Of a DNA stretch of 64,000 nucleotides, positions 28,203-37,671 are shown piece by piece (the stretch's first letter is position 1; every line of letters starts with the position of its first letter). A program made the translations under genes and the position numbers. Under the pieces are notes generated by a model that worked only from the letters and a program-made list of their open reading frames with translations, was not told where the DNA came from and made no database searches. Origin of the DNA: Pseudoalteromonas rubra (GTDB lineage: Bacteria > Pseudomonadota > Gammaproteobacteria > Enterobacterales > Alteromonadaceae); NCBI RefSeq assembly GCF_001482385.1, contig NZ_CP013611.1, positions 3,541,501-3,605,500 of the forward strand. Reading direction: 5' to 3'.

Positions 28203-28685
28203 CTATTCGGCTTTGTCCGTGTGATGTTGGGCGAAGTCGAGGACGGAATCCTGAGTCGTTGCAGAGACTGTTGAGTGGCAGGTCAGGTGGTTGTTGTTAA
28301 AGGGGTCGCGAAGTGGGTGATAGACGTATCCCCGGACGCTTTGCTCGACCGTGATGCGCTGGCGGTGGAGTGAGTTAAAGATAAAGCGCTGAGTCTCGTC
28401 CGCCAGATGATAGTCGAGTGCGTAAATTAACACGCCTTTCACTTTGTGATGCTCATGCAGATAAGACGCCAGTTCAGACACGCTGATTTCATTCGCAAAG
28501 TCACAGTAGCAATAGTCTTTGACTTGCTCCTGAAACATCATTTTCAGCATTTGCTTGGTGTTGTCACCGGCAATCAGCAGCTCACTAGGCGCATCAGGGT
28601 GCCGCGCCTTGAGGTGTGCTGCAAACTCTCTGCTGAATTCCCAGTTGCTGTCGACCAGCAAGAAGTTTTCTAGGTTTAAATGCAC
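28203..28685 (-). CDS. Protein of unknown function downstream of a DUF350 gene
   Basis: About 160 residues, cytoplasmic by composition (no signal peptide or membrane helix). I do not recognise a family. The pattern of short hydrophobic strands (LENFLLVDS, ELLIAGD, KGVLIYALDYHL) alternating with helices suggests a Rossmann-like alpha/beta fold, and the C-terminal third looks disordered. No ATG is near the 5' end: GTG at 28685, 7 nt after AGG, is my choice; TTG at 28691 is possible. It starts within about 12 nt of the end of the DUF350 gene, so the two should be co-transcribed and translation may be coupled. Confidence 0.65.
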   Translation of the reverse strand: MHLNLENFLLVDSNWEFSREFAAHLKARHPDAPSELLIAGDNTKQMLKMMFQEQVKDYCYCDFANEISVSELASYLHEHHKVKGVLIYALDYHLADETQRFIFNSLHRQRITVEQSVRGYVYHPLRDPFNNNHLTCHSTVSATTQDSVLDFAQHHTDKAE

Positions 28686-28697
28686 TAACAAGCCTGG

Positions 28698-29591
28698 TTA
28701 CATTGAGAACATGTTAATAAGTAAATAGCCTATTGCGCAGAAAACAGCAAACTCCAGACAAGCAATACCGATATTATCCTGATGGTCGACTTCCAGCCCA
28801 ATGTCCACTCCGGGCAACGCCAGCTGCAATAATAAATGGCTGATACCGTATAGCAATAGCCACATTACGCCACAGTGCATGACAATCACAAAGAGGTTTT
28901 CTACCACTTTGGCACCATGATAAGGGGCACTGTGCAGACCGGCATAAATGGCCAATGCCAGGCCAATGCTCTTACCTGCGTAGCGGATCCCAATCGAGGT
29001 GTTAGCCAGGTTGAAATTTTGCTGTAAGGATGCACCCTGATTGTAACGTGCAAAACGCCATTCACGGATTTTACTGTCCAGAGCGCACATTAACTGCACC
29101 ACCAAGAAGCTGAGGGTGACCACCAGCAAGTTGCCAAAGCCCTGAGGGTGGATCCAATGATATAGCCCGAGCACCAAAATGGTGTTGCCGACCAGCATGC
29201 CGGAGTCGACCACCGCAGCACAGACATTCTGTTTTAAGATTGCCTGTTCCTCGTTGAAGCGATGGAGGATCCACTTGCGATGAATATGTTGGCCAAAATA
29301 AATAAACACCAGGATCAGCAGCAGAATAATGCCGCTGCGCAGTGATTCGGCTTGTAACACTATCATGCCGGTGTCATTGAAAACATAAGCACAGCAGATC
29401 ACCAGCACGGCCAGGTGTGTGGCATAGCTGATCCCCAATGCAAAGTTGTCTCGCTTGGCCAGTTCATCTTCCAGCATTTGTCTGGCGCTGAACTGCACGT
29501 ACAAACGCAGCGCAATGGTGAACAGGCAAATAACGATAAAACTGACTAAGATGGCGAAAAAGTTGATATTGGCTAAAGACAAATAACTCAT
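28698..29591 (-). CDS. DUF350 family integral membrane protein
   Basis: A 297-residue inner-membrane protein with about eight hydrophobic segments. The repeated helix pattern and segments such as DNFALGISYATHLAVLVI and AGKSIGLALAIYAGL match the duplicated DUF350 (YjfL-like) unit. Function is not established; members occur in stress operons elsewhere. It is divergent from glnE with 71 nt between the starts, and is followed by a small protein of unknown function in the same unit. Confidence 0.82.
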   Translation of the reverse strand: MSYLSLANINFFAILVSFIVICLFTIALRLYVQFSARQMLEDELAKRDNFALGISYATHLAVLVICCAYVFNDTGMIVLQAESLRSGIILLLILVFIYFGQHIHRKWILHRFNEEQAILKQNVCAAVVDSGMLVGNTILVLGLYHWIHPQGFGNLLVVTLSFLVVQLMCALDSKIREWRFARYNQGASLQQNFNLANTSIGIRYAGKSIGLALAIYAGLHSAPYHGAKVVENLFVIVMHCGVMWLLLYGISHLLLQLALPGVDIGLEVDHQDNIGIACLEFAVFCAIGYLLINMFSM

Positions 29592-29662
29592 GCTAAGTGT
29601 ATGGTGATGGCAATTAAGTTTACTATAACACCGCTTTTTGCAATTGCACTGGAGATTTTTCT

Positions 29663-32458
29663 ATGGATTTCGGTGGCTTACCCCGGGCTCTTGGGGAGCT
29701 GGCAGAGGAACGCTGTCAGGCACTGTTTGCTCAACATACAAGCAACCCGGCCGTGCTCAGGCTACTTGGATTGAGTGATTTTGCGTATCGCATATTGCAG
29801 CGTCATCCAGATTGGATTGACTGGTTGCTGGATCACGAACAAATGCAACAAAGAGCGTGTCCCGTCCCGCTCACGGAACCTCTCGCGGAACTGGATGAAG
29901 CCAGCTGCTTCAGACAACTGCGTGAATACCGTCAGCGCTACTGGCTCAAGTTGATGTGGCTTGATCTGGTGGAGGGGAATTCAATCGCCGACAGTATTGC
30001 TTATCAGTCAAGACTCAGTGAAACGCTGATCGACTGGGCAAACCGATGGGCACATGCTTGTGTCGCCAAAAGCAATGGTCAGGTGTGCGATGAGCATCAA
30101 ACGCCTGTACCAATGCTGGTGCTGGGGATGGGCAAATTGGGCGGTGGTGAACTGAACTTTTCCTCGGATATCGACTTGATATTTACCTATCCGTTTGCCA
30201 AACCGACTGAAGGTGGACGCCGTAGTATCGAAGCGCAAGTGTTCTACACCAAAGTGGCGCAAAAGCTCATTGCCGCGCTTGATCACTGTACCGCCGATGG
30301 TCAGGTGTTTCGCGTTGATATGCGCTTGCGGCCTTTTGGAGACAGTGGCCCTTTGGTCATGAGTTTTGCAGCTATGGAAGATTATTATCAGGATCAGGGT
30401 AGGGAGTGGGAGCGCTATGCGATGCTAAAGGCGCGCCTGCTTGGTGAAGAAAACCGTTACTGGGATGAATTTAAAACCCTGATCCGTCCCTTTGTGTTTC
30501 GTCGCTATATTGACTTTTCGGTGATTGAATCTTTGCGCAAAATGAAGCACATGATTGCCCAGGAGGTACGGCGCAAAGGGCTGACGAATAACATTAAGCT
30601 CGGCGCTGGCGGGATCCGTGAAGTGGAGTTTATTGTTCAGGCATTGCAAATGATCCGCGGCGGTCGCGAACCGGAATTACAAACCCCGTCATTGCTGTCG
30701 GCGTTAGCACAGCTTCAGCACTTGTCCTTGATCCCAGCGGAAGTCGGGAAAGTCTTGTCTCAGCAATATCTGTTACTGCGTCGTACAGAACAATATTTAC
30801 AGGCGTTCGATGATTGCCAGACACAGACGTTGCCGGACGATGAACTGGGTCAGCAGCGTCTGGCGGTACTGTTAGAGTGCACGTCATATAGCGAAGTACT
30901 CTCTATGCTGGAGCAGGCGCAGGTTGCGGTTCGGGCTGAGTTTACTCAGGTTATAGGAGAAGAACCAGAACTTGGCGAGGCGCTGGCGCCGGAATACATC
31001 TCTGCCTGGGAGCAGCGCGATATCAGCTATCTGGAATCTCCGTTACCAGAGGCTGTCAGTGCAGCCTGGCAACAGTCCCTGGAGCAATTTCACCTCGGAT
31101 TGAGTAAAACGCAAATGGGCACGCGCGGTAGGGATGTGCTGGATAAGCTGATGCCGGCTTTGCTCAGTGAAATAAACCGAGCACCGGTGGCTGAAATTCT
31201 CGACAGGGTGTTACAGGTGATCCTGAAAATCGCCTCGCGCACAGCTTACCTGGAGTTACTATTTGAAAACCGAGGGGCATTGCAGCAGCTGATTAAGCTG
31301 TGTGCGCACAGTGTCTGGATAGCTGAGCAGGTAGCACGCTATCCTATCTTGCTCGATGAGTTGATCGATCCGGCGGTACTTTACCGGCCGCTGCCGCTGA
31401 GTGCCTATTACAGCGAAGTTCAGCAGTACTTTTTACGCATCGACAGTGAAGATCTCGAATTACAGATGGAAGCGCTGCGTCAGTTTAAGCAGACTCAGGC
31501 ATTACGGATTGCCGCAGCAGATGCCACTGGAGTGCTGGATATCATGAAAGTCAGCGATCATCTGACGGCACTGTCCGAAGCCATCATCGCCAAAGCGGTG
31601 GACATCGCCTGGCAACAAATGGTGAGCCGTTATGGCACACCTGAAGGAGCAGATGCGGAGCACAAAGGCTTTGCTGTGGTGGCCTATGGCAAAGCGGGTG
31701 GGCTGGAGCTGGGATACAACTCAGATCTTGATCTGGTGTTCGTGCATAATCGCGATGGCAACAGTGTTACCACTGGGGACAAATCTATTTCATCACGTCA
31801 GTTTTATTTGAAACTGGCGCAGCGCTTAATGCACCTGTTCAATACCCGTACTAATTCCGGCATTTTGTATGAACTGGACACCCGCTTGAGACCGGAGGGG
31901 AACTCGGGCCTGCTGGCGATAAACGTCGAGAGTTTTTATCAATATCAGCAGGAGCAGGCCTGGACTTGGGAGCATCAGGCGCTGGTGCGCACGCGTATGG
32001 TGCTGGGTGAACCTGAACTGGTCGCGCGCTTTAACGAGATCCGCCATGAGATACTGTGTCAGCACCGCGATAACGGCTCGCTGAGCAAAGACATTGTTGA
32101 GATGCGTGAGAAGATGCGCGGTCATCTGGACAAGAGCACTGAGGTGGAGTTTGATTTAAAGCAGGGGGTTGGCGGGATGACGGATATCGAGTTTATTGCA
32201 CAATACCTAGTGCTCAACTACGCGCATACCCATCCGGAGCTGGCACGATTCCCCGATAATATTCGGATCTTTGAAATGGCCCATCACGCCGGAGTAATTG
32301 ATAATGCCACTCAGTCGGCCCTGACTGAGGCATATTGTGAGTTTCGGGATCGTTATCACCTGCATAGTCTTAACGCAGGTGGGCGCGGTGTGGCCATGCA
32401 TGAGGTGGCTGAGTGGGTGGATGCAGTGAAGGTCGCCTGGCAGCGTCTGTTGGGTTAA
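29663..32458 (+). CDS. glnE: Glutamine synthetase adenylyltransferase/adenylyl-removing enzyme
   Basis: A 931-residue bifunctional enzyme, slightly shorter than E. coli GlnE (946). Two nucleotidyltransferase domains are visible: GMGKLGGGELNFSSDIDLIF in the N-terminal deadenylylation half and GKAGGLELGYNSDLDLVFVH in the C-terminal adenylylation half, each followed by the GlnD-UR_UTase-like helical domain. It adjusts glutamine synthetase activity in response to PII. GGAG lies 8 nt before the ATG. It is a single transcription unit with a hairpin at its end. Confidence 0.97.
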   Translation: MDFGGLPRALGELAEERCQALFAQHTSNPAVLRLLGLSDFAYRILQRHPDWIDWLLDHEQMQQRACPVPLTEPLAELDEASCFRQLREYRQRYWLKLMWLDLVEGNSIADSIAYQSRLSETLIDWANRWAHACVAKSNGQVCDEHQTPVPMLVLGMGKLGGGELNFSSDIDLIFTYPFAKPTEGGRRSIEAQVFYTKVAQKLIAALDHCTADGQVFRVDMRLRPFGDSGPLVMSFAAMEDYYQDQGREWERYAMLKARLLGEENRYWDEFKTLIRPFVFRRYIDFSVIESLRKMKHMIAQEVRRKGLTNNIKLGAGGIREVEFIVQALQMIRGGREPELQTPSLLSALAQLQHLSLIPAEVGKVLSQQYLLLRRTEQYLQAFDDCQTQTLPDDELGQQRLAVLLECTSYSEVLSMLEQAQVAVRAEFTQVIGEEPELGEALAPEYISAWEQRDISYLESPLPEAVSAAWQQSLEQFHLGLSKTQMGTRGRDVLDKLMPALLSEINRAPVAEILDRVLQVILKIASRTAYLELLFENRGALQQLIKLCAHSVWIAEQVARYPILLDELIDPAVLYRPLPLSAYYSEVQQYFLRIDSEDLELQMEALRQFKQTQALRIAAADATGVLDIMKVSDHLTALSEAIIAKAVDIAWQQMVSRYGTPEGADAEHKGFAVVAYGKAGGLELGYNSDLDLVFVHNRDGNSVTTGDKSISSRQFYLKLAQRLMHLFNTRTNSGILYELDTRLRPEGNSGLLAINVESFYQYQQEQAWTWEHQALVRTRMVLGEPELVARFNEIRHEILCQHRDNGSLSKDIVEMREKMRGHLDKSTEVEFDLKQGVGGMTDIEFIAQYLVLNYAHTHPELARFPDNIRIFEMAHHAGVIDNATQSALTEAYCEFRDRYHLHSLNAGGRGVAMHEVAEWVDAVKVAWQRLLG

Positions 32459-32463
32459 TGGTA

Positions 32464-32489
32464 GCCGGAGAAGGAGGCCTTTCTCCGGC
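32464..32489. terminator. Hairpin between convergent glnE and the TcpQ-like gene
   Basis: Arms GCCGGAGAA (32464-32472) and TTCTCCGGC (32481-32489) pair perfectly around an 8-nt loop. It lies 5 nt after the glnE stop and 8 nt before the converging gene's end. No T-run follows, so it is only a probable terminator. Confidence 0.5.
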
Positions 32490-32497
32490 CTGAAAGC

Positions 32498-33106
32498 TTA
32501 TTTAGTTAACCGGCGGCAGTTTTCACGCACAAAGCGAGAGGGCTTTTGGGTGATGATGGCGGCGCGCTGGCGGTGACAAAAGAAAGTGAATACTTCAAAC
32601 TCAAAGTCATCATTGATGGCGGTGCCGACCTGATACAGGGTCGAAACAAAGTTGGTATCGACGCGAAAGTTATGTTTTACCACATAATCTTTGTCCAGAT
32701 ACCAGAACAGCTCGATGTCTTCTTGTTTGGCATAGTTGGTCAGCACGCCACGCAGGGTGTCGCCACTGTCAAAGCGACGCGGCTGGATCTCTCCGGTCCA
32801 ACGCTGTGGAGCAGGTTTGACTACCAGGCCACGCTGCGCAATGGCATCATCCAGTGGGTAGGTCGGTTTACCCAAGTCCAGGACGTATTTTTCACGCTCC
32901 GTATTGCGCTCATTAAAATTGCGTTTAAACCCTTCGTAAAACTGGGTAAATCCGCGTGCGGCGGCGTTGGTGGTGTCACGAAATTCCATTGACGGGACAT
33001 TGCCATACAAAAAGTAATAGGCGGCCCACACCAACAACACACCCAACGACAGGTGTTTGGTCCAGAACCACAGGTTTGATAAGCGTTTTGAACGTTTCTT
33101 AGCCAT
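32498..33106 (-). CDS. Membrane-anchored protein with a TcpQ-like C-terminal domain
   Basis: A 202-residue protein with a basic N terminus, one membrane helix (about residues 13-32) and a periplasmic part. The C-terminal region (FDSGDTLRGVLTNYAKQED, then the Trp-Tyr and DYVVKHNF stretch) resembles the TcpQ/secretin-associated domain found in pilus and secretion accessory proteins. The match is by pattern and is not certain. ATG at 33106 starts just before the membrane helix; an upstream GTG at 33121 is possible. It lies 28 nt after the acyltransferase gene on the same strand. No secretin or pilus assembly genes are adjacent. Confidence 0.6.
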   Translation of the reverse strand: MAKKRSKRLSNLWFWTKHLSLGVLLVWAAYYFLYGNVPSMEFRDTTNAAARGFTQFYEGFKRNFNERNTEREKYVLDLGKPTYPLDDAIAQRGLVVKPAPQRWTGEIQPRRFDSGDTLRGVLTNYAKQEDIELFWYLDKDYVVKHNFRVDTNFVSTLYQVGTAINDDFEFEVFTFFCHRQRAAIITQKPSRFVRENCRRLTK

Positions 33107-33134
33107 ACTGTCACGACACACTTTATGCTAATGG

Positions 33135-34079
33135 TTACTCATAATACGACGGCGCGTTTTCATCCGGACGCGTTTTAAAGCGTCTGTGCAGCCACATGTA
33201 TTGTTCCGGGGCCTCATTAATGGCCTGCTCCATACGCTGATTAACCCGTGTGACGTCGCTCAGCGGGTCGTCACTTGGGAAGTCAGCCAGCGCAGGTTGG
33301 ATCTTTATGTGGTATTTACCCTGCTCATCGCGAACGCCATGTAGACTTAATGTCTCACAATTTTTGCTTCCTGCAAAGAGCAGTGTTCCTGTTGTAGAGG
33401 CAGCGTCGGACACGGCAAAGAAAGGCGCAAATTCGCAGCGATTGCGTCCATAGTCTTGATCCGGCAGGTAATAGCACATTTTTTTGTTTTTCAGTGCCTG
33501 CAATAAACCTTTGACATCGCGCTTGCCAATCAGGAACTCATTAGAACGCAAGCGGCCCTTAGTCATAAAGTACTCCATCAATGGGTTATTGTGTGGGCGG
33601 TAAAAACCGATCCCCGGCTGAGCAATACCCAGCACTCTGCCCAGCATTTCCAGATGCAGCATATGTGGGACTAGCAACAGGACACCTTTGCCATTGGCCT
33701 GCGCCTGTTCAACGTACTTTATGCCTTTTATGGAGCCGACGACCCGATTGAGCCGCCATTGGGGCCACCACCAGGCCATTGAGGTTTCGAAGGTCGCGAT
33801 ACCTGTGTTTTCCATATTTTTCAGGACCATATCGGCACGTTGTTGCGCGTCCATAGTGGGAAAGCACAAACGCAAATTGACATCCGCAATACGACGACGC
33901 TTTTTTAACAGGCGGTGCACCAGGCGACCGAGCATTTTCCCCAGCCACAGTTGAATACCTTGCGGCAGCCAGGTCAGAGCATACATAAAAAACACACTCA
34001 GCCAGGTTGGCCAGAATTTTGGGGCTAAAAATGCCAGCTTAAAGGTGGGGTTGTTAACCAAAAGTGCACTCTCTTTCAA
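33135..34079 (-). CDS. Lipid A late acyltransferase, LpxL/LpxP type
   Basis: A 314-residue lysophospholipid acyltransferase-like protein with an N-terminal membrane anchor and a conserved His-x4-Glu catalytic pair (HMLHLE). The YRPHNNPLMEYFMTKGR segment, the KRDVKGLLQALK stretch and YYLPDQDYG match Kdo2-lipid IVA lauroyl/palmitoleoyl transferases. It adds a secondary acyl chain to lipid A at the inner membrane. Which chain and position (LpxL, LpxP or LpxM role) cannot be decided here; the sequence is nearest LpxL/LpxP. It precedes the TcpQ-like gene by 28 nt. Confidence 0.88.
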   Translation of the reverse strand: MKESALLVNNPTFKLAFLAPKFWPTWLSVFFMYALTWLPQGIQLWLGKMLGRLVHRLLKKRRRIADVNLRLCFPTMDAQQRADMVLKNMENTGIATFETSMAWWWPQWRLNRVVGSIKGIKYVEQAQANGKGVLLLVPHMLHLEMLGRVLGIAQPGIGFYRPHNNPLMEYFMTKGRLRSNEFLIGKRDVKGLLQALKNKKMCYYLPDQDYGRNRCEFAPFFAVSDAASTTGTLLFAGSKNCETLSLHGVRDEQGKYHIKIQPALADFPSDDPLSDVTRVNQRMEQAINEAPEQYMWLHRRFKTRPDENAPSYYE

Positions 34080-34191
34080 ACTTCAAAGGGTTAGTTTAGC
34101 GATATCGGCTGAGCAGCTCAAGAGAGTGATGATGAGCACCGACCTAGTGCCACTTATCTGACAGAGCAGAGACTGGGTAAATCGCAGGCAG

Positions 34192-34217
34192 AAAAAACCG
34201 GTTTACACCGGTTTTTT
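34192..34217. terminator. Intrinsic terminator downstream of tolC
   Basis: Arms AAAAAACCGGT (34192-34202) and ACCGGTTTTTT (34207-34217) form an 11-bp stem with a TTAC loop. On the minus strand it ends in a T-run, 18 nt after the tolC stop. On the plus strand it also ends in Ts, so it can work in both directions. Confidence 0.85.
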
Positions 34218-34234
34218 GCTCGAGCGAATAAGGA

Positions 34235-35581
34235 TTAACCTGCGACAAGGCCTTTGTTGATGGCCTCTAAGTCGCTGCGGCTCAGTGTACCTGCTGCTTG
34301 TTTCAGCTTCAGTGTTGATAACACATACTGATAACGCAGGTTAGCCAGGTTACGCTTAGCGCTGTAAAGGTTTTGGGTGCTTATCAGTACGTCAACAATG
34401 GTACGAGTACCCACTTCAAAGCCTGCCTCGGTCGCCTGCAATGCACTTTCTGCTGAGACAACCGCTTGCTCCAGTGCGCGATAGGTTGCAACGTCAGACA
34501 TCACCTGGTTATACGAGGTGATCACCGAGCGGGTAACGTTGCGCATAGAGGCTTCCAGATCTTCACTGGCTGCAACGTACAGGGCGCGTGCCTGATCGGT
34601 TGCGGCGACTGTTTTGCCACCTGAATAGATAGGCACATTGAAAGTCAGGCCGATGCTGGTGCCATCTGTACGAGGTGACAGCTCCGCGCCTTCAGTGTTA
34701 CCCAAAGAATCAGAATACGACGCTTGTAAACTCAGCGTTGGATAGTGGCCTGCCTGCGCAAGATCGATTTGATCCTGTGCAATGTCCAGTGCCGATTTAG
34801 CGACCTGTAGTGACAGGTTTTGTTCTTTCGCTAAGGTAATGAAGTCGTTGGACTGTCTGTTTGGCTTCACGGTAGAGAAGCTGTCCGTATTGAGCTTATC
34901 CAGCTTTGCATGGTACTTACCTGTGATGGTACGCAGGGTTTCGCGAGCCGTTTCAACGTTGTTCTGAGCAACGATTTCGTTAGCCACAGACTGGTCGAAC
35001 TGAGCTTGTGCTTCGTGTACGTCCGTGATGGCAGTCAGACCCACCTCATAGCGTTGCTTGGTTTGCTCCAGCTGACGCTCGATGGCACGTTTTTCAGCCT
35101 GTACAAATTCCAGATTGTCCAGTGCGCTCAATACATCAAAGTAGCCTTGTGCAACACGCACAATCAGGTCTTGTTGTTGCTGCTCGTAGCTGGTCAGTGC
35201 CTGCATCGCCTGTTTCTCGGCAATGGTCAAATTCTGCCAGGTGGCCATGCTAAAAATAGTCTGGTTCAGTGTGACACTACGCGTGATCGAATCACTCCAA
35301 GTATCCACTACGGTGTAGGTTGAAGCATCGTTTTGACCGGGTAATGTAGACTCACCATCATTATCGGTGTAGCTCATTGAAAAACCCAATGAAGGCAGCA
35401 GATCGCCTAATGCCGAATCCTGGGCATATTTTTGTGCATCAGCCTGGGCTTTGGCCTTTAATACCGTTGGATCGTTAGCGGTGGCAATTTCGTACACTTG
35501 CAACAGGTCTTCTGCCTGTGAAGCTGTGCTGGACAGGGCGCAGGCAACACCGATAAACAGAGATAGAATGCTTTTTTTCAT
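34235..35581 (-). CDS. tolC: Outer-membrane channel TolC
   Basis: A 448-residue TolC with a signal peptide (cleavage near ASQA) and the two-fold repeated helical hairpins (DLLQVYEIATANDPTVLKAK at the N terminus; SALDIAQDQIDLAQAGHYP in the middle). It forms the trimeric outer-membrane exit duct shared by drug efflux and type I secretion systems. ATG at 35581 starts the signal peptide; a longer reading frame adds 13 residues with no export feature. It is divergent from nudF, as in enterobacteria. Confidence 0.94.
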   Translation of the reverse strand: MKKSILSLFIGVACALSSTASQAEDLLQVYEIATANDPTVLKAKAQADAQKYAQDSALGDLLPSLGFSMSYTDNDGESTLPGQNDASTYTVVDTWSDSITRSVTLNQTIFSMATWQNLTIAEKQAMQALTSYEQQQQDLIVRVAQGYFDVLSALDNLEFVQAEKRAIERQLEQTKQRYEVGLTAITDVHEAQAQFDQSVANEIVAQNNVETARETLRTITGKYHAKLDKLNTDSFSTVKPNRQSNDFITLAKEQNLSLQVAKSALDIAQDQIDLAQAGHYPTLSLQASYSDSLGNTEGAELSPRTDGTSIGLTFNVPIYSGGKTVAATDQARALYVAASEDLEASMRNVTRSVITSYNQVMSDVATYRALEQAVVSAESALQATEAGFEVGTRTIVDVLISTQNLYSAKRNLANLRYQYVLSTLKLKQAAGTLSRSDLEAINKGLVAG

Positions 35582-35816
35582 TGTTTGCTCAGTCCTTAGA
35601 CAATTTTTAGTTGTCGGCATGTTACCTTGTTTTAGTCAATTCCCATATAAGGAAAATAGTAAATCGGTCAGAACAAGTGTAACAGAATATAATACTGTGC
35701 CACCTGAGACTTCTGACAGGTAACGAGCAGTAAAATAAGATAAAATTCGAGAACATCTATGATGGGGGTTCAGGGTTAAAAATTAAACCCCGATCAAGAA
35801 AAAAATGAGATGAAAC

Positions 35817-36446
35817 ATGAAACCAATTGCACAATTTAATCATCAGGACGTCGAATTAGATGAGCCTAAGCGGTGTTATGACAAATTCTTTAAAATTGAC
35901 TTGTATGCATTTAAGCATGCGTTATTTGCCGGCGGCCAGTCGCAGACCATTTATCGCGAAATTTTAGAACGTGGTCACGCTGTGGCTGTGTTGCCTTACG
36001 ACCCCGTGACCGATCAGGTCTTACTGATTGAGCAGATCCGCATCGGGGCACTTTCAACCAAAGATTCTCCATGGTTATTGGAGTGTATTGCGGGCATGGC
36101 TGAGGGCAGTCTGGATTATGAAGGGGTGGTGCGCAAAGAAGCCATGGAAGAAGCGGGGCTTAAGCTAGATGAGCTGCATTACATGACGTCTTACTTGTCC
36201 AGTCCGGGCGGCACGACGGAGCGTTTGTATTTGTATCTGGCTAAGGCTGATCTGAGTCAGGCGGGGGGCATTTATGGTTTACCGGAAGAAGGGGAAGACA
36301 TCAAAGTGCATGTGATACCCTTTAGCGATGCCATGGCGCGACTGGAAAGTGAGGAAATTGATAACGCTGCCACTGTGATTAGTCTACAATGGTTGGCGTT
36401 ACATAAACCCAAGATGTTGGCGCAGTGGCAATCTCAGCCGGTATAA
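35817..36446 (+). CDS. nudF: ADP-ribose diphosphatase
   Basis: A 209-residue Nudix hydrolase like E. coli NudF, which splits ADP-ribose to AMP and ribose 5-phosphate. The Nudix box spans GMAEGSLDYEGVVRKEAMEE (about residues 97-116), with the catalytic Glu residues of REAMEEAG-type. An N-terminal domain used for dimerisation precedes it. It begins the nudF-yqiB-cpdA-yqiA-parE block, which has the same order as in E. coli. The upstream 235 nt carry the divergent tolC/nudF promoters. Confidence 0.94.
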   Translation: MKPIAQFNHQDVELDEPKRCYDKFFKIDLYAFKHALFAGGQSQTIYREILERGHAVAVLPYDPVTDQVLLIEQIRIGALSTKDSPWLLECIAGMAEGSLDYEGVVRKEAMEEAGLKLDELHYMTSYLSSPGGTTERLYLYLAKADLSQAGGIYGLPEEGEDIKVHVIPFSDAMARLESEEIDNAATVISLQWLALHKPKMLAQWQSQPV

Positions 36447-36470
36447 AGTGAGGTCGTTTGATCAACGGTT

Positions 36471-36911
36471 ATGCAAAAAGAATACATCCAGTCTTTACCT
36501 AAATACATTACCTTGTGTGAACGCAATTATTTGCGGGCACTGAAACTGCTGCCTGAAGAAACCGTCGGAAATAGTCGGGAGTTACATCTTGGGGCAGCAA
36601 GTTATCACATCCGCATTGATGGTATTGCCCGTTATACCACGGATATTGCGGTGGTTCAGAAACAACAGATCAGTGCCCACCTGGATGATTTTGTGTTGTC
36701 TGTGCGCCTTTACCACGATGCAAAAGTGGCTGAGGTGATCCACCATGATTTTCATCAGCGCATTAAGCCATCGTATCGCTATCCTAATCCGGATATGCAT
36801 CACAAAGATGAAAAATACCAGCTCAATGCATTTTTGGCAGACTGGCTGATGGCGTGTCTCGAAAGTGGCCGGATACCGCTCAACTGGGATGTTAACAATG
36901 GCCTGGTTTGA
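36471..36911 (+). CDS. yqiB: DUF1249 protein, YqiB family
   Basis: A 146-residue DUF1249 protein, close to the E. coli YqiB length. Conserved segments include PKYITLCERNYLRALKLLP and the terminal FLADWLMACLESGRIP. Function is unknown. It lies 24 nt after nudF, and its last codons overlap the start of cpdA. Confidence 0.92.
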   Translation: MQKEYIQSLPKYITLCERNYLRALKLLPEETVGNSRELHLGAASYHIRIDGIARYTTDIAVVQKQQISAHLDDFVLSVRLYHDAKVAEVIHHDFHQRIKPSYRYPNPDMHHKDEKYQLNAFLADWLMACLESGRIPLNWDVNNGLV

Positions 36912-37671
36912 ACAACGTCACCAGTTTTATGGGGCAGAGTTACGTCTGGCACACATCACAGACAGCCACCTGTTTGGCAGCCGAGAGGGATGCTATTTTG
37001 AGGTCAATACAGCGGCGCATTTTAGGAAGGTGCTCAATGCCCTGGCAGAGGAGCAACTGGATGGGGTGGTATTTGGGGGTGACTTAACTCAGGACCACAG
37101 TGTGGCCTCGTATGCATTGTTTGCTGAGCTGGTGGCGCAATCGGCGCTTGAGTGTCCGTTGTTTTGGGTGCCGGGCAATCATGACGACTTGACTTTGCTG
37201 GCACAGATCAGTGAAGGGCAGATCAGTGCTGCCAAGTATTTGCAGTGTGAACAGGGGGATATCGTGTTGCTCAACAGTAAGGGACCGACGCCCGCAGGCT
37301 GGTGTGAGGCAGCACACCTGAGGGAGTTGCAGCAGCAATTAAGTGAAGGTGCTCACTCTGTTCTGGCCTTTTGCCATCATCATCCACTGCCGATAGACGG
37401 TTATCTTGACAAGCATATGCTGGAAAACGGCCCTCAGCTGCTTAATATGCTGGTCAACAGCCAACGTGTTGAGGCGCTCATTCATGGCCATGTACATAAT
37501 GCGTATACCCAGTCGTTTCGCGCTTTACCTGTCTATGCCACGCCGGCGACTTCCATCCAGTTCGCCAAGTATACGCGTGACTGGCAGCAGCATAATACAG
37601 GCCCAGCCTACCGCCTCATTCACTGGACAGCACAGGGGGTGCATACTGAGGTTAAATGGCTCGCAAATTAA
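36898..37671 (+). CDS. cpdA: 3',5'-cyclic-AMP phosphodiesterase
   Basis: A 257-residue calcineurin-like phosphoesterase of the CpdA type, degrading cAMP in the cytoplasm. The metal-binding motifs appear in order: HITDSHL, GGDLTQD, PGNHDD, FCHHHP and HGHVHN. ATG at 36898 is taken as start (ATG 36889 and GTG 36865 are in frame); it overlaps yqiB by 14 nt. Through cAMP it would tune CRP-regulated genes. It is followed by yqiA with a 16-nt overlap. Confidence 0.94.
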   Translation: MAWFEQRHQFYGAELRLAHITDSHLFGSREGCYFEVNTAAHFRKVLNALAEEQLDGVVFGGDLTQDHSVASYALFAELVAQSALECPLFWVPGNHDDLTLLAQISEGQISAAKYLQCEQGDIVLLNSKGPTPAGWCEAAHLRELQQQLSEGAHSVLAFCHHHPLPIDGYLDKHMLENGPQLLNMLVNSQRVEALIHGHVHNAYTQSFRALPVYATPATSIQFAKYTRDWQQHNTGPAYRLIHWTAQGVHTEVKWLAN

